Notes under the pieces: model-generated
The model's database searches: none
The model's input: the letters and a program-made list of their open reading frames with translations, nothing else
What the model was told of the DNA's origin: nothing
Part shown: piece after piece, positions 53,087 to 62,299 of the stretch
Numbering within the stretch: position 1 is the first letter of the stretch
Layout: each line of letters starts with the position of its first letter
DNA from: Verrucomicrobiaceae bacterium
Lineage (GTDB): Bacteria > Verrucomicrobiota > Verrucomicrobiia > Verrucomicrobiales > Akkermansiaceae
Direction: 5' to 3'
NCBI GenBank assembly: GCA_027491155.1
Contig: JAIXWR010000038.1
Location: forward strand, 62,001 to 126,000
DNA: 64,000 bases
Translations under genes and position numbers: made by a program

Positions 53087-53104
53087 CGACCAAGGGCGGC
53101 AGCT
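53087..53104 (+). promoter_or_regulatory. ops-like element, copy 2 (CGACCAAGGGCGGCAGCT)
   Basis: An 18-base sequence identical to 40193-40210, located 113 bp after operator copy 3 and 70 bp before the sulfotransferase gene. Here too it is flanked by pairing bases (ATCCG before, CGGAT after) that could present GGGCGGCAGC in a loop. It matches enterobacterial ops at 10 of 12 bases. Confidence 0.6.
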
Positions 53105-53173
53105 TGCCGGATCATCGCGCGGTCTCCGATCCCCGGTGGATAAGGCCGGGTCCGCCCCAAAAAACCCTCGCCT

Positions 53174-53968
53174 TTGCTGGTCTTCGTCCACATTCCGAAA
53201 ACCGCAGGCACCACCCTGCACAAAATCCTGAGCCACCAGTATCCGGCCGGGAAAACCTGGATTCGCCACGATTACGCAGGGAGCTGGTCGGCCGACGAAT
53301 TCGCCCGCCTGCGGGAGGATTCTTCCGGACGTCCGGATCTTGTCATGGGCCACCTTAGCACCGGCCTCCACCGCCAGGTTGGCGGTGTCCGCTATCTCAC
53401 CTGCCTGCGGGAACCGGTGGCACGGCTCGTCTCCCATTACCACCACGCACTCCACGAGTCCGACCACTACCTTCACGAGATTGTGGTGCGCCGGCAGCTT
53501 GACCTCGCTTCCTACGTTTCCAGCGGACTTTCCGGCGAACTCTCCAACGGCATGACCCGGATGATCGCCGGGATCGAGGATTTCGACAGTGCCATGCCCG
53601 GTCCTGCAGAACTCCAACTCGCCAAGGATCTGCTGGATTCACACTTCGACGGGGTTCTCTTGAGCGAGCGCTTCGACGAGGGCCTGCTGCTGCTGGCGGA
53701 GTCGCTGGGCTGGACGACACCGTATTACATCCGGAGGAAAACCGGCCGCTACTCCGCCCGCGCCGGAGCACCGGATCCCGGCACCCGCCGGATCATCGAG
53801 GAGCACAACGCGCTCGATCTCGAGCTTTACCGCTGGGCGCGGGAGCGCTTCGAAAGGCGGATCGCTGCCCTTCCCGAAATCGCAGACAAGGTCCGGCGCT
53901 TCCGCCGGCGCAATCGCATCCTCGGCAAAGCGGTCTTCCTTGCCCGTGAACTGAAGTGCCGCTTTTGA
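53174..53968 (+). CDS. Sulfotransferase family protein
   Basis: A 264-residue PAPS-dependent sulfotransferase of the carbohydrate (heparan-2-O-like) type. The 5'-phosphosulfate loop is FVHIPKTAGTTLHKIL at the N-terminus, and the 3'-phosphate-binding part is CLREPVARLVSHYHHAL. No signal peptide or membrane helix is present, so sulfation would be cytoplasmic, on lipid-linked repeat units. Start by TTG 53174, as no ATG or GTG precedes the conserved motif. It is the first gene after the second operator/ops-like leader, and PAPS is supplied by cysC/D/N just upstream. Confidence 0.85.
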   Translation: MLVFVHIPKTAGTTLHKILSHQYPAGKTWIRHDYAGSWSADEFARLREDSSGRPDLVMGHLSTGLHRQVGGVRYLTCLREPVARLVSHYHHALHESDHYLHEIVVRRQLDLASYVSSGLSGELSNGMTRMIAGIEDFDSAMPGPAELQLAKDLLDSHFDGVLLSERFDEGLLLLAESLGWTTPYYIRRKTGRYSARAGAPDPGTRRIIEEHNALDLELYRWARERFERRIAALPEIADKVRRFRRRNRILGKAVFLARELKCRF

Positions 53969-54150
53969 GACGGCAAGGCCCGGCAGAAGGGCGATCCGGC
54001 TCCATTTTGTAGCCCCCGAGAAATCCTCGGGCCAAGCTTTCGAAAGCGGCCAGCCATGCCGCGGGTCGATATCGTCCAGGCAGGTGGTCCGACCCCGCTC
54101 CACCCGATGGCTTGACGGTCCGCCGCCCTGCATCCACCCTTCCAAGGCCG

Positions 54151-55140
54151 ATGAAAGCGCTTTTCCAATCACTGCTTGCGCTGATTTCCCTCGCACTGCT
54201 CCCCGTGGCTGGCGGTCAGGACGCTTCCAGGCTGGAGAAACTGAAGCAGAGCTTCGATTCCCGTCGCGCGACGTCGGTCGAGGAGCACGCGAAAGCCGTG
54301 GAGAAGCTCCGGATGAGCTATCGCGTGGCCCTGGAGCGGCTTCAGGACAAGGCGCAGAAATCCGGCAAGCTGGAGGACGTCCTGCCGGTTCGGGACGAGA
54401 TCGCCCGCATCGACAAGGAGGAAGATCCCCTGCCGCCGCTCGGGGCCACTGCCAGCGCCGACCTCAAAAAGCTCCGCGACACTTACGACCAGGCTTCCGC
54501 CAAGGCGGGCAAGGCGCATGCGGAAGAGGTCTCGGGCATGGCCGACAAGATGATCGAGTTGCTGGAGAAGGAGTCGGAAAGCGCCACCAAGGCCGGTAGA
54601 ATCGACGATGCGCTCGCCATCGAGAAAATGATCGAAGCGCTCGGGGTCGACCAGGATCTGCAGGAAGCCCGTGCACTTGCCGGACAGGAGAAGAAGGCCG
54701 AAGGCGGGACCAGTCGCGCGATTTCCCTGCTCAAGGCCAAGCGCACGGTGCTGGACGGCGGGACCAGTTATTGGGTCGGCACCATCGACGGCAAGGAAGG
54801 GCAGGGTAACTACGACCCGGCCATTCCCGGCTTGGTCCCTCCCGAGGACGCCGGCGGTCAACACTTCTTCCTTCATCCGCCCTCCCGGGTGGAGTTCCGT
54901 TTCGACCGTCCGGTGGAACGCTTCAGCACTGATGCGTTCGTGGCCCGCAATGGCGATGTCATCTGCCGCCTCTACATCGGGAACCGGAAGGCCTCCGAGG
55001 TAAAGGTAAGCGCCGCGGACAAGGCCAGGAGGAGCTGGGAAGTGAAGTTCAAGCCGACCGATACCTTCGTGCTTGAGGTCGACATGAACGGGACGATCGT
55101 GAACGATCTCTTCTACCTGCTTTCTCCGGTCGTCGAGTGA
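54151..55140 (+). CDS. Exported coiled-coil protein with C-terminal beta domain
   Basis: A 329-residue protein with a signal peptide (MKALFQSLLALISLALLPVAGGQ). About residues 28-185 are charged and helical, probably coiled coil (AVEKLRMSYRVALERLQDKAQKSG and similar). From about 205 a beta domain begins (RTVLDGGTSYWVGTIDGKEG, HFFLHPPSRVEFRFDRPVERF), resembling NPCBM-type glycan-binding modules. It stands between the sulfotransferase and polymerase genes and might bind the exported polymer at the cell surface. Function is otherwise unknown. Confidence 0.65.
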   Translation: MKALFQSLLALISLALLPVAGGQDASRLEKLKQSFDSRRATSVEEHAKAVEKLRMSYRVALERLQDKAQKSGKLEDVLPVRDEIARIDKEEDPLPPLGATASADLKKLRDTYDQASAKAGKAHAEEVSGMADKMIELLEKESESATKAGRIDDALAIEKMIEALGVDQDLQEARALAGQEKKAEGGTSRAISLLKAKRTVLDGGTSYWVGTIDGKEGQGNYDPAIPGLVPPEDAGGQHFFLHPPSRVEFRFDRPVERFSTDAFVARNGDVICRLYIGNRKASEVKVSAADKARRSWEVKFKPTDTFVLEVDMNGTIVNDLFYLLSPVVE

Positions 55141-55198
55141 GGTTCGGGGCGGGGAGATTGAGATCCTCCCGATTTTTACGGCAAAGGAATCGCTCTTC

Positions 55199-56776
55199 AT
55201 GGAATCCAGCAAGATCAAGGCCGTCTTCATCATCGCGCTCGCCGCGGTGTTTGCGGTGTATCTCGGGGTCTCGGCGGCCACGGCCCAGTTCAAGGCAATC
55301 GCTTGGGTCGCGGGTGGCGTCGGCATCGCCTTCATCCTGGCACTCGGTCGGAATGTCTGGATGTTGATCCCGATGGGTCTGGTCCTCCAGGGAACGGTCA
55401 ACGCCCTGCCCGGGTCTCCACCCGTTTGGGCTGCCGGCACCGCGGTGACCATCATGATGTTCACGCTCCGCTTCGCCTTGCGGAAGCCCGATTTTGTCTG
55501 GCGCTTCGATTGGCTGGACCTGGCGGTGCTGCTTCAGGTCTTTGCCGTGGCCCAGGCCTACATGAGAAATCCCACCGGATTGCTCATCCTGGGCGGTTCC
55601 ACGGCCGGCGGGAAATCCTATTTCCTCTTCGCCGTCGCGATCTGCGCCTACTTCTGCATTTCGGTGGTAAAGCCGAACCTTAAGAATTTCAAGATCGTGG
55701 TGATGTTGATGATCGCGGTGATCATTGGCGACGGCCTGCTCGCCACCGCATCCGATTATCTACCCTTCGTGGCCAAGGCCATCCTCCCGATTTATTCGAA
55801 CGCCAACTTCGCCGTGGCTATGGCGGGCGATTCAAGCATCGACTTGAGTTCGGCACGTGGTGGGGGTGGTTTCTCGATTCTCGGCGAGGCGCTCGTGCTT
55901 CCCTGCCTTTGCATGGCCCGTCCCGTGCACTGCCTCCTGCCCACGCGACCCATCCTGTTCGCCTGCTGCGCCGTCGGAGGAATTCTCGTCCTGCTCAGCG
56001 GCTTCCGAAGCGGCATTGGTTACCTGCTGATTGTGTTCATTGTTTCCGCGCTCCTGCGCCGGAAGTATCTGGACGTGATGCTCGTCGGTTTCATCGGCAT
56101 CCTGGGTTTGAGCGTCCTGCTCCTCAGCGGCTCGGTCAAGAGCCTGCCTTTCGGGGTCCAGCGCGTGCTTTCGGTCCTGCCGATCGAGGTCAGCGCGGCG
56201 GCCCGGGCCGATGCCGAGAACAGCTCCGAATGGCGCTTTGAAATGTGGCGGCTCGCCCTCGGAACCGACCGCTATATCCAGAACAAGATGCTGGGAGACG
56301 GCTTCGCCCTGAGTGCCCGCGAGATGAAGCACATCCAGGACGTCGCCTTCGGTCTCACCGATCAATCGCTCGATTCCCAGGAGCAGATGCTCTCCCTGGG
56401 GGCCTACCACAGCTTCCCGGTCGAAACCATCCGCTTCACGGGAGTGGTGGGTTTGGCTTGCGCCCTGTTCCTCATGATCGTCGCGTTCCGGAAATCCCTC
56501 GCGCTCGTCCGCTACTACCGGAACTCGCCGATGTTCCCTTACGTGATGTATGTCTGTGTGCCGATGGTCATCTACCTCTTCTGGTCGCAACTGGTGTTCG
56601 GCGCCTACCGGGTCGAATTCCCGCAGATCATCGCGTTGACCGGCCTGTTGAAGATGCTCGACAACCATCGCGTCCAGGAATTGGCCGCCGCCGCCGAAAC
56701 CGTCCCGCTTGCCGGGAACCCCGCGACCGGTCTTGGGCCGCGCCCGCGTCCGGTTCTCGGGGGATCGCGGGCCTGA
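55199..56776 (+). CDS. O-antigen polymerase/ligase-like membrane protein
   Basis: A 525-residue protein with about ten to twelve membrane segments and a large periplasmic loop between the late helices (about 330-410, with SSEWRFEMWRLALGTDRYIQNKMLGDG and GAYHSFPVETIRFTG). This is the layout of Wzy polymerases and WaaL ligases. The W-R---W and H residues in the loop fit the O-antigen ligase family. In this cluster a role in polymerising repeat units is most likely, but ligase activity is not excluded. Confidence 0.78.
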   Translation: MESSKIKAVFIIALAAVFAVYLGVSAATAQFKAIAWVAGGVGIAFILALGRNVWMLIPMGLVLQGTVNALPGSPPVWAAGTAVTIMMFTLRFALRKPDFVWRFDWLDLAVLLQVFAVAQAYMRNPTGLLILGGSTAGGKSYFLFAVAICAYFCISVVKPNLKNFKIVVMLMIAVIIGDGLLATASDYLPFVAKAILPIYSNANFAVAMAGDSSIDLSSARGGGGFSILGEALVLPCLCMARPVHCLLPTRPILFACCAVGGILVLLSGFRSGIGYLLIVFIVSALLRRKYLDVMLVGFIGILGLSVLLLSGSVKSLPFGVQRVLSVLPIEVSAAARADAENSSEWRFEMWRLALGTDRYIQNKMLGDGFALSAREMKHIQDVAFGLTDQSLDSQEQMLSLGAYHSFPVETIRFTGVVGLACALFLMIVAFRKSLALVRYYRNSPMFPYVMYVCVPMVIYLFWSQLVFGAYRVEFPQIIALTGLLKMLDNHRVQELAAAAETVPLAGNPATGLGPRPRPVLGGSRA

Positions 56777-56806
56777 CCCGACTTCCTCCGGTCGGGAGGT
56801 GAACCG

Positions 56807-58336
56807 ATGATTCGACGGCTCCTCTCCAGCAAGTCCGGCAAGAATGCCCTTGCCTCCTATCTTGCCTTCTTCTCATCCGCCGTCTGCGCGCTGCTTTCGA
56901 TGGCGGTGGCGGTCCGCTACCTCGGCAAAGCCGAGATCGGACTCTGGACCCTGGTCAGCCAGATCGTGGCCTGCCTGATCTGGATGGATCTCGGGATCGG
57001 TGACGGTTTGGGTCGGAAAATCGCCCCCGCGATCGCAAGAGGCGACCGCGAGGAAGCATCGAAGTGGTGGACCTTGTCGATCGGCGTCCTGCTTTTCCAA
57101 GGGCTCTTGTTGTTCGTTCTGGCGGCTTGCCTCGTGCCGGTCCTGACCGGATGGCTCCAGATCGGTGCGGAAATGCAATCGCTGGCCTCGGGGCTCTTTC
57201 TTGGTGCGGCGCTGGTGACCGCCCTCAATCTTCCCAGCAGGATCTACCCCGGGATCCTGCTGGCGCAGGAACGCTACCACTGGGTGCCGCTTGTCCAGTC
57301 GGTCATCCCCTGGGTCCAGGTCGCGGTGTTCTGGCACCTCCTCCGTGAGGGCGGCGGCATCCACTCCTATCTCTGGTCGGTGGCGGCCAGCCAGTTCACC
57401 GGGTTCATCGCGTTTCTGGCACTGGTTCACGGCAGGGAAAACTGGAGCTTCCACCGTTCGGGTTTCCGGTGGGGCAGGGTCCGCGACCTTCTCGGGTTCG
57501 GTGGTTCGCTCACGATCAACGGGCTGGCGACGGCCATCCTGACCAGTTTGCCCGCGATGATCATCGGCCGGTCCGGTGGCGTGGCCCTGGTTCCACCCTT
57601 CGGGTTCACCCAGCGGGGTCCGGCGATGGCCTCGGGGCTGGTGCTGCGGACCTCGCTGTCGTTTTATCCCGGGCTGCAAAGGATGTTCATCGACGGCCAG
57701 CAGGCCGCGTTCCTGCTCAAGTACCGGAGGATTGCCGATTTGACCCTGGCCGTCGGACTGCTGGGCGGGGCGGCGGTCATCACCTTCAACCGCAGCCTGA
57801 TCGAGCTCTTCGCCACCCCGGCGTTTTTCGCCGGGCATTGGGCGAACGCCTGGTTCGCCCTCGGGATGATCACGGGTCCTCTCACCGCCTGCCTGGTGCA
57901 CCTGCTGCAGTATTCCGGCTCGATGGGGAAGATCGCCTGGCTTTCCATCTTGCAGGTGATCCTCTGCATCTCCCTGGGCGGGCCGGTCTGGGACCGGGCG
58001 GGGATGTCCGGGATCGCGGCCCTGGTCGTGTTGTTGCCTTTGGTCACCATCGCTCCCTACGCCCTGGTCCGGGGCTCGCGTGGCTGCGGTTTCAAGCCCG
58101 CCGGAGTGTTGGGCCCGGTCCTGCTGCGGGCCACCTTGATGGCCGCCGCCATCCTTTCCTGCGGGGGATTCCTCGACTGGAAGGCGGGCGAGGCACGCGC
58201 TATGGCAGGGTTTGGCAGGACTTGGCCCCTTCCTGGAGATGCCGAACTGGCTTGCGGCGCGCTGCTGGCGCTTGCCGGTGCCGGTCTTCTCTGGCTTTCG
58301 GTTGCAAAGCTGCGGCAACCGCTTGCCCGGTCCTGA
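56807..58336 (+). CDS. Wzx-type polysaccharide flippase (first of two)
   Basis: A 509-residue membrane protein with about twelve to fourteen helices of the polysaccharide biosynthesis (Wzx/MOP) family. The N-terminus NALASYLAFFSSAVCALLSMAVAVRYLGKAEIGLW is typical. It moves lipid-linked repeat units across the inner membrane. A second, related flippase is encoded at 59549, with one glycosyltransferase gene between them. Confidence 0.83.
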   Translation: MIRRLLSSKSGKNALASYLAFFSSAVCALLSMAVAVRYLGKAEIGLWTLVSQIVACLIWMDLGIGDGLGRKIAPAIARGDREEASKWWTLSIGVLLFQGLLLFVLAACLVPVLTGWLQIGAEMQSLASGLFLGAALVTALNLPSRIYPGILLAQERYHWVPLVQSVIPWVQVAVFWHLLREGGGIHSYLWSVAASQFTGFIAFLALVHGRENWSFHRSGFRWGRVRDLLGFGGSLTINGLATAILTSLPAMIIGRSGGVALVPPFGFTQRGPAMASGLVLRTSLSFYPGLQRMFIDGQQAAFLLKYRRIADLTLAVGLLGGAAVITFNRSLIELFATPAFFAGHWANAWFALGMITGPLTACLVHLLQYSGSMGKIAWLSILQVILCISLGGPVWDRAGMSGIAALVVLLPLVTIAPYALVRGSRGCGFKPAGVLGPVLLRATLMAAAILSCGGFLDWKAGEARAMAGFGRTWPLPGDAELACGALLALAGAGLLWLSVAKLRQPLARS

Positions 58337-58379
58337 AGCTGCCGCGACCCGCGGTCAGGTCGTTCCCTAGAACGGAGCC

Positions 58380-59549
58380 ATGGTGCGCCGCCCGCGAATT
58401 TGCCTTCTGGCACCCTTTCCCCTTCATGCCTTGCCGGGACAGCGGGTGGCTGGTCCGGCACACCATGCCACCTGGTTGCCGCCGCTGGCGCGGGAACTGG
58501 AGGCCCAACAGGAGTTCGACCTCCACTGGATCACCTGCGGCAAGGAAGCCGATAGCCGGCTTGCGCTACACGCTTGGAACCAGACTTTTCATCGACTGCC
58601 CCGCGGACGGCTTGCGTGGGAGATCGCGAGCGGCTTCCGCCGTGAACGCCGCCTGATCCTGAATCTTCTCCGCGAATTGTCGCCCGATCTGGTCCATGCC
58701 TGGGGCACCGAAGAAGGCTACGGGATTTCCGCCGGCGCCTGGCCGGGGAGGCGGGTGCTTTCCATGCAGGGCATCCTCCAGGCCTACTGCGCGGCGGCAC
58801 CCCAGCATCCCTTGCTTCGCTGGCAAGCCCGCCACGAGCGCGGGGTGCTCGGTGCCTTCCCGCGGATCACGGTGGAATCGGAATGGGGCCGCCGGCAGCT
58901 CGCCCGGCTGGCACCCCGGGCGCAGGTGAGCATCATCGAATACGGCGTGGAGCTTCCCGACGCGGCTCCGGCACGTGATCCGGATCCGTCTCCCGTGGCA
59001 CTTTTCGTGGGTACCCTCTCCCGGCTCAAGGGCGTCGACCTTCTGCTCGAGGCATTTGCGGACGAGCGGCTGCGCCACGTGCGGCTCGTGATACTCGGCG
59101 AGGGTCCCTTGCGCCGATCCGGCCACGGGCCTCTCGGCAATCTCGACTTCCTCGGGCACCGGTCTAAGGCGGAGGTCGCGGCGTGGATGGCCCGCGCCTG
59201 GTTCCTCGTTCATCCCACCCGTGCCGACACTTCTCCCAACTGCGTGAAGGAGGCCCGGGTCAGGGGATTGCCGGTGATCACCACCGCCGAGGGAGGGCAA
59301 ACCGCCTATGTCGAGCACGGCGTCTCGGGCGCGATCGTCCGAACCAACGACCGCGATGGCCTGGTGGCCGCGATCCTGGATGTCGCGGCAAGAGTCGCGG
59401 CGAACCGGCAGTTCGGAACCGATGGTCGCGATTCCTGTCGCGAAGCGCTCGATCCGCGCCGGACGGCTTCGTCGTTTCTCCAGCTCTATCGTGAACTCCT
59501 CGGCCGGCCGCGGATCCCGCCGGAATCCGCCCCCTGCCGCGCAAGCTGA
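58380..59549 (+). CDS. Group 4 glycosyltransferase
   Basis: A 389-residue GT-B enzyme. The donor-binding C-terminal half has LFVGTLSRLKGVDLLLEAF, LVILGEGPLRR, and VHPTRADTSPNCVKEARVRGLPVITT, the EX7E-like region where a Glu is expected (here CVKEARV). This assembles one sugar of the repeat unit; donor and acceptor unknown. It overlaps the next gene's start (TGATG). Confidence 0.85.
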   Translation: MVRRPRICLLAPFPLHALPGQRVAGPAHHATWLPPLARELEAQQEFDLHWITCGKEADSRLALHAWNQTFHRLPRGRLAWEIASGFRRERRLILNLLRELSPDLVHAWGTEEGYGISAGAWPGRRVLSMQGILQAYCAAAPQHPLLRWQARHERGVLGAFPRITVESEWGRRQLARLAPRAQVSIIEYGVELPDAAPARDPDPSPVALFVGTLSRLKGVDLLLEAFADERLRHVRLVILGEGPLRRSGHGPLGNLDFLGHRSKAEVAAWMARAWFLVHPTRADTSPNCVKEARVRGLPVITTAEGGQTAYVEHGVSGAIVRTNDRDGLVAAILDVAARVAANRQFGTDGRDSCREALDPRRTASSFLQLYRELLGRPRIPPESAPCRAS

Positions 59550-61081
59550 TGTTCCGGAAATTCCAACGGCTGGCCGGCAGGATCCGGAACTCCCCGACCG
59601 CGCTGACGGCTTTTTCCGGCTACGCGGCGATGTTCAGCATCATGCTGGCGGGCGTGTTCTCGGTGCCGCTGGCCCTGCGTTTCCTTTCGAACGAGGAATT
59701 CGGGCTCTGGAATGTCATCGGACAGTCGCTGGGCTACCTGCTGTTGATCGACTTCGGGGTCTCCTGGTCGGCCAGCCGCATGCTCATCGGTCCGCTCCGG
59801 GACGGGAACTCGCGGGAACTCGACTCCTGGTGGACGGTATTGGTTTCGGTACTGGTGATCCAGGGTCTGCTGATTGTTGGCCTCGGATTCGCCGGCCGGG
59901 ACTTTTTCCTGAGCTTCTTCGACATCTCGCCGGAACTCCTCCCGGAGGCCCATCTCCTGTGGTCGGGGATGATCCTCGTCAATGCGATCCAGTTTCCTTT
60001 CCGGGCCTACACGGGAATCCTCTACTGTCAGGACCGCTGGTACGTGATGCATCTGACCTCGATCCTCTCGTCGTGGCTGAACCTCGTCGTCTTCGCCGCC
60101 TTGCTTTACGCGGGTTACCGGATGAGCGCCTATCTCGTGGCGAGCAGCCTCTCGATCGCCTGCAACTCGATCCTCTGGTTCCTTTCGGTGCGGCGCAGCG
60201 GTCTCAGGCTTTCGTTCCGTCCGCAGCTTTTCGACCACGGGAAGCTGGTCGCGCTGTTCCGCTTCAGCAGCGGCATGTTCCTGCTGGCGATGGCGGCCCA
60301 GATCACGTTCATGTCGCAGTCGATCATCATCGGCAAGGTGCTCGGTCTGGGCGCCGTGGCGGCATTCGTGGTGAGTTCCAAGTCGTTCACGGTCGTCCTC
60401 CAACTGGCGCGCCGTGCTTTCGATGCTTTCAGCCCGAGGTGGATGCAGCTTTTCGTGGGGAATGACCGGGAAACGGTCTGCCGGCAATGGCAAGGCGTGA
60501 TGTCGTGGCTGCTTCCGGCGACGCTGGCCGGGGCGCTTGGAATTCTCATATTCAACCGTTCCTTCTCTGTTCTTTATGGTGGCGCCAGCAACCATGTCAG
60601 CCGGCTGTTCGACCTCTTGCTCGCCACCGGCCTGCTGGTCCAAGTCGTGATCTTTTCAACGGCCTTTACCTTCCATTTATCCGCCAGGATCCGGGGATGG
60701 TGCCTCGCCGGAATCGGCGATGCCCTCCTCCAGGTGTCGCTCGGCGTGATCCTGACGCGCTGGTATGGCAGCTGCGGCCTGCTTGCAGGTGCTTTGCTCG
60801 GTCCGGCCTTGGTCTCGCTGCCCTTCCTCTTCCTTCGGGCACCTGCCGAACTGGGAATGTCCCGGAGTGCGATGTTCGGCGGAGTGGCAAAGCAGCTTGT
60901 GGTGTCACTTCTGGTGCTGGGTAGCTGCTATGCCCTGCTCGTCCTGGTTCCTCAATCCTCCGGCGGGTGGTGGCCCAGTTCTCTCGAAATCCTGCTTGGC
61001 GGGGGCGTCTGCTTGGCCTGCCTGTTGTGGCTCCTCCGTCTGCGAAACCTTCATCAGGGCCTGAAGCAAATCGAGGCATGA
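59549..61081 (+). CDS. Wzx-type polysaccharide flippase (second of two)
   Basis: A 510-residue multi-helix membrane protein of the same MOP family, with AMFSIMLAGVFSVPLALRFLSNEEFGLW near the start and SWSASRMLIGPLRDG. Its sequence differs from the 56807 flippase, so it is not a recent duplicate. It overlaps the upstream glycosyltransferase by 1 bp and the downstream one by 4 bp, so it is fully embedded in the operon. It could export a second polymer or be specific for another repeat-unit form. Confidence 0.83.
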   Translation: MFRKFQRLAGRIRNSPTALTAFSGYAAMFSIMLAGVFSVPLALRFLSNEEFGLWNVIGQSLGYLLLIDFGVSWSASRMLIGPLRDGNSRELDSWWTVLVSVLVIQGLLIVGLGFAGRDFFLSFFDISPELLPEAHLLWSGMILVNAIQFPFRAYTGILYCQDRWYVMHLTSILSSWLNLVVFAALLYAGYRMSAYLVASSLSIACNSILWFLSVRRSGLRLSFRPQLFDHGKLVALFRFSSGMFLLAMAAQITFMSQSIIIGKVLGLGAVAAFVVSSKSFTVVLQLARRAFDAFSPRWMQLFVGNDRETVCRQWQGVMSWLLPATLAGALGILIFNRSFSVLYGGASNHVSRLFDLLLATGLLVQVVIFSTAFTFHLSARIRGWCLAGIGDALLQVSLGVILTRWYGSCGLLAGALLGPALVSLPFLFLRAPAELGMSRSAMFGGVAKQLVVSLLVLGSCYALLVLVPQSSGGWWPSSLEILLGGGVCLACLLWLLRLRNLHQGLKQIEA

Positions 61082-62295
61082 GATCGCGAGATCCGCTACC
61101 GGCCGTCGCCTTGTGCACGGAGTATCCTGTCGCCCAAGGCGGCGGTGTCGGCGTGATCGTGGAAGAACTCGCGGCGGGCCTGCGCGACGAATTCCGCCTG
61201 CTGCTGGTGAGTCCGGATCCCGAAGGGGCCGTCGCCACCGCGTCCGGATCCTCGCCCTTCTCCGCGCATCTTTCCTTCCAACTGGCGGCCTTGCCTCCTT
61301 CGCCCGCTTACCGCAGGCAATCGCAGGAGTTGGTGCGTCGGCTGAAAGTCGAGAACACGGCCATCGCCCACTTCCACTGCGGAGGAACCTTCGGCTGGGG
61401 CAACCGCTGGCCGGGACTCTCCATTCCCGAACTCTGCTCCAGGCAGGGGATTCGCGCGGTCTGGACGAATCACCTGACGGCGTTGCCGGACCGGGTTTAC
61501 GCCCCGCCGGGTCGTCCTGCCTGGCTCGGCAAGCTCCTTTCACCCCTTGCCCGGGCCGGCAAGGCCCGTCAGATGGCGGCGGTGGATTGGGAGATCGCGG
61601 TGTCCGATCACGACCTCGATTTCTTCCGCCGCGAGTACCGGTGTGACGGGGTGCGGCTCAAGCGCATCTACCACTCCCGCCTGGAGAAGCAGCCGGAGCC
61701 TTCGCCCGGCAACCGATTGCCGATCGTGCTTGCGGTGGGTCATCTGGCCTTCCGCAAGGGACAGGACGTTCTGGTGCGTGCCTTCCTCCGGATCGCCTCC
61801 CGCTTCCCGGAGTGGCGCCTGATCGTGGCGGGTCCCGACGGGGGCGGAGGATGTCTCCAGGAGATCGAGCGGCAGATCGGGAGCCATCCCGAGGGGCACC
61901 GTATCGAGCTCGCCGGGGCCTGCTCCCATCCGATGGAGCTCATGGCCAAGGCATCCATCTTCGTCCAACCCTCGTTGGAGGAAGCGCTTGGTCTCGCGCT
62001 CCAGGAGGCGCTCTTCTGCGGCTGCCCGGCGATCGGCAGCCGGACCGGCGGGATCCCGGAGGTCATCGAGGAGGGTCGCACCGGACTCCTGGTGCCGCCG
62101 GGAGATTCTGCTGCGCTGGCAACCGCGCTGGCATCACTGATCGAGAACGAAGCCATGCGCGGGGAGATGAGCCGCCAAGGGCAGGTTTCGATCGCAGCCA
62201 AAGGAATGGTTCGCAAAGGCATGATGGACGCCCACCGCAAGCTCTACATGGAGCTGCTGGGGCCGCGTGTTTCGAACCACATCAAGGGCCTCTGA
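61078..62295 (+). CDS. Group 4 glycosyltransferase
   Basis: A 405-residue GT-B enzyme. The N-terminus is VALCTEYPVAQGGGVGVIVEELA, and the C-terminal half has LAVGHLAFRKGQDVLVRAF, VAGPDGGGGCLQEIE and the retaining-GT signature EEALGLALQEALFCGCPAIGSRTGGIPEVI with both Glu residues of the EX7E motif. Its start overlaps the flippase stop. The sugar is unknown. Confidence 0.9.
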   Translation: MRSRDPLPAVALCTEYPVAQGGGVGVIVEELAAGLRDEFRLLLVSPDPEGAVATASGSSPFSAHLSFQLAALPPSPAYRRQSQELVRRLKVENTAIAHFHCGGTFGWGNRWPGLSIPELCSRQGIRAVWTNHLTALPDRVYAPPGRPAWLGKLLSPLARAGKARQMAAVDWEIAVSDHDLDFFRREYRCDGVRLKRIYHSRLEKQPEPSPGNRLPIVLAVGHLAFRKGQDVLVRAFLRIASRFPEWRLIVAGPDGGGGCLQEIERQIGSHPEGHRIELAGACSHPMELMAKASIFVQPSLEEALGLALQEALFCGCPAIGSRTGGIPEVIEEGRTGLLVPPGDSAALATALASLIENEAMRGEMSRQGQVSIAAKGMVRKGMMDAHRKLYMELLGPRVSNHIKGL

Positions 62296-62299
62296 GATC

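Noticed and set aside
54004-54045. CCCGAG/CTCGGG hairpin after the sulfotransferase gene as a terminator.
   Set aside because: Short stem and no T-run on either strand; the following gene may well be read through.
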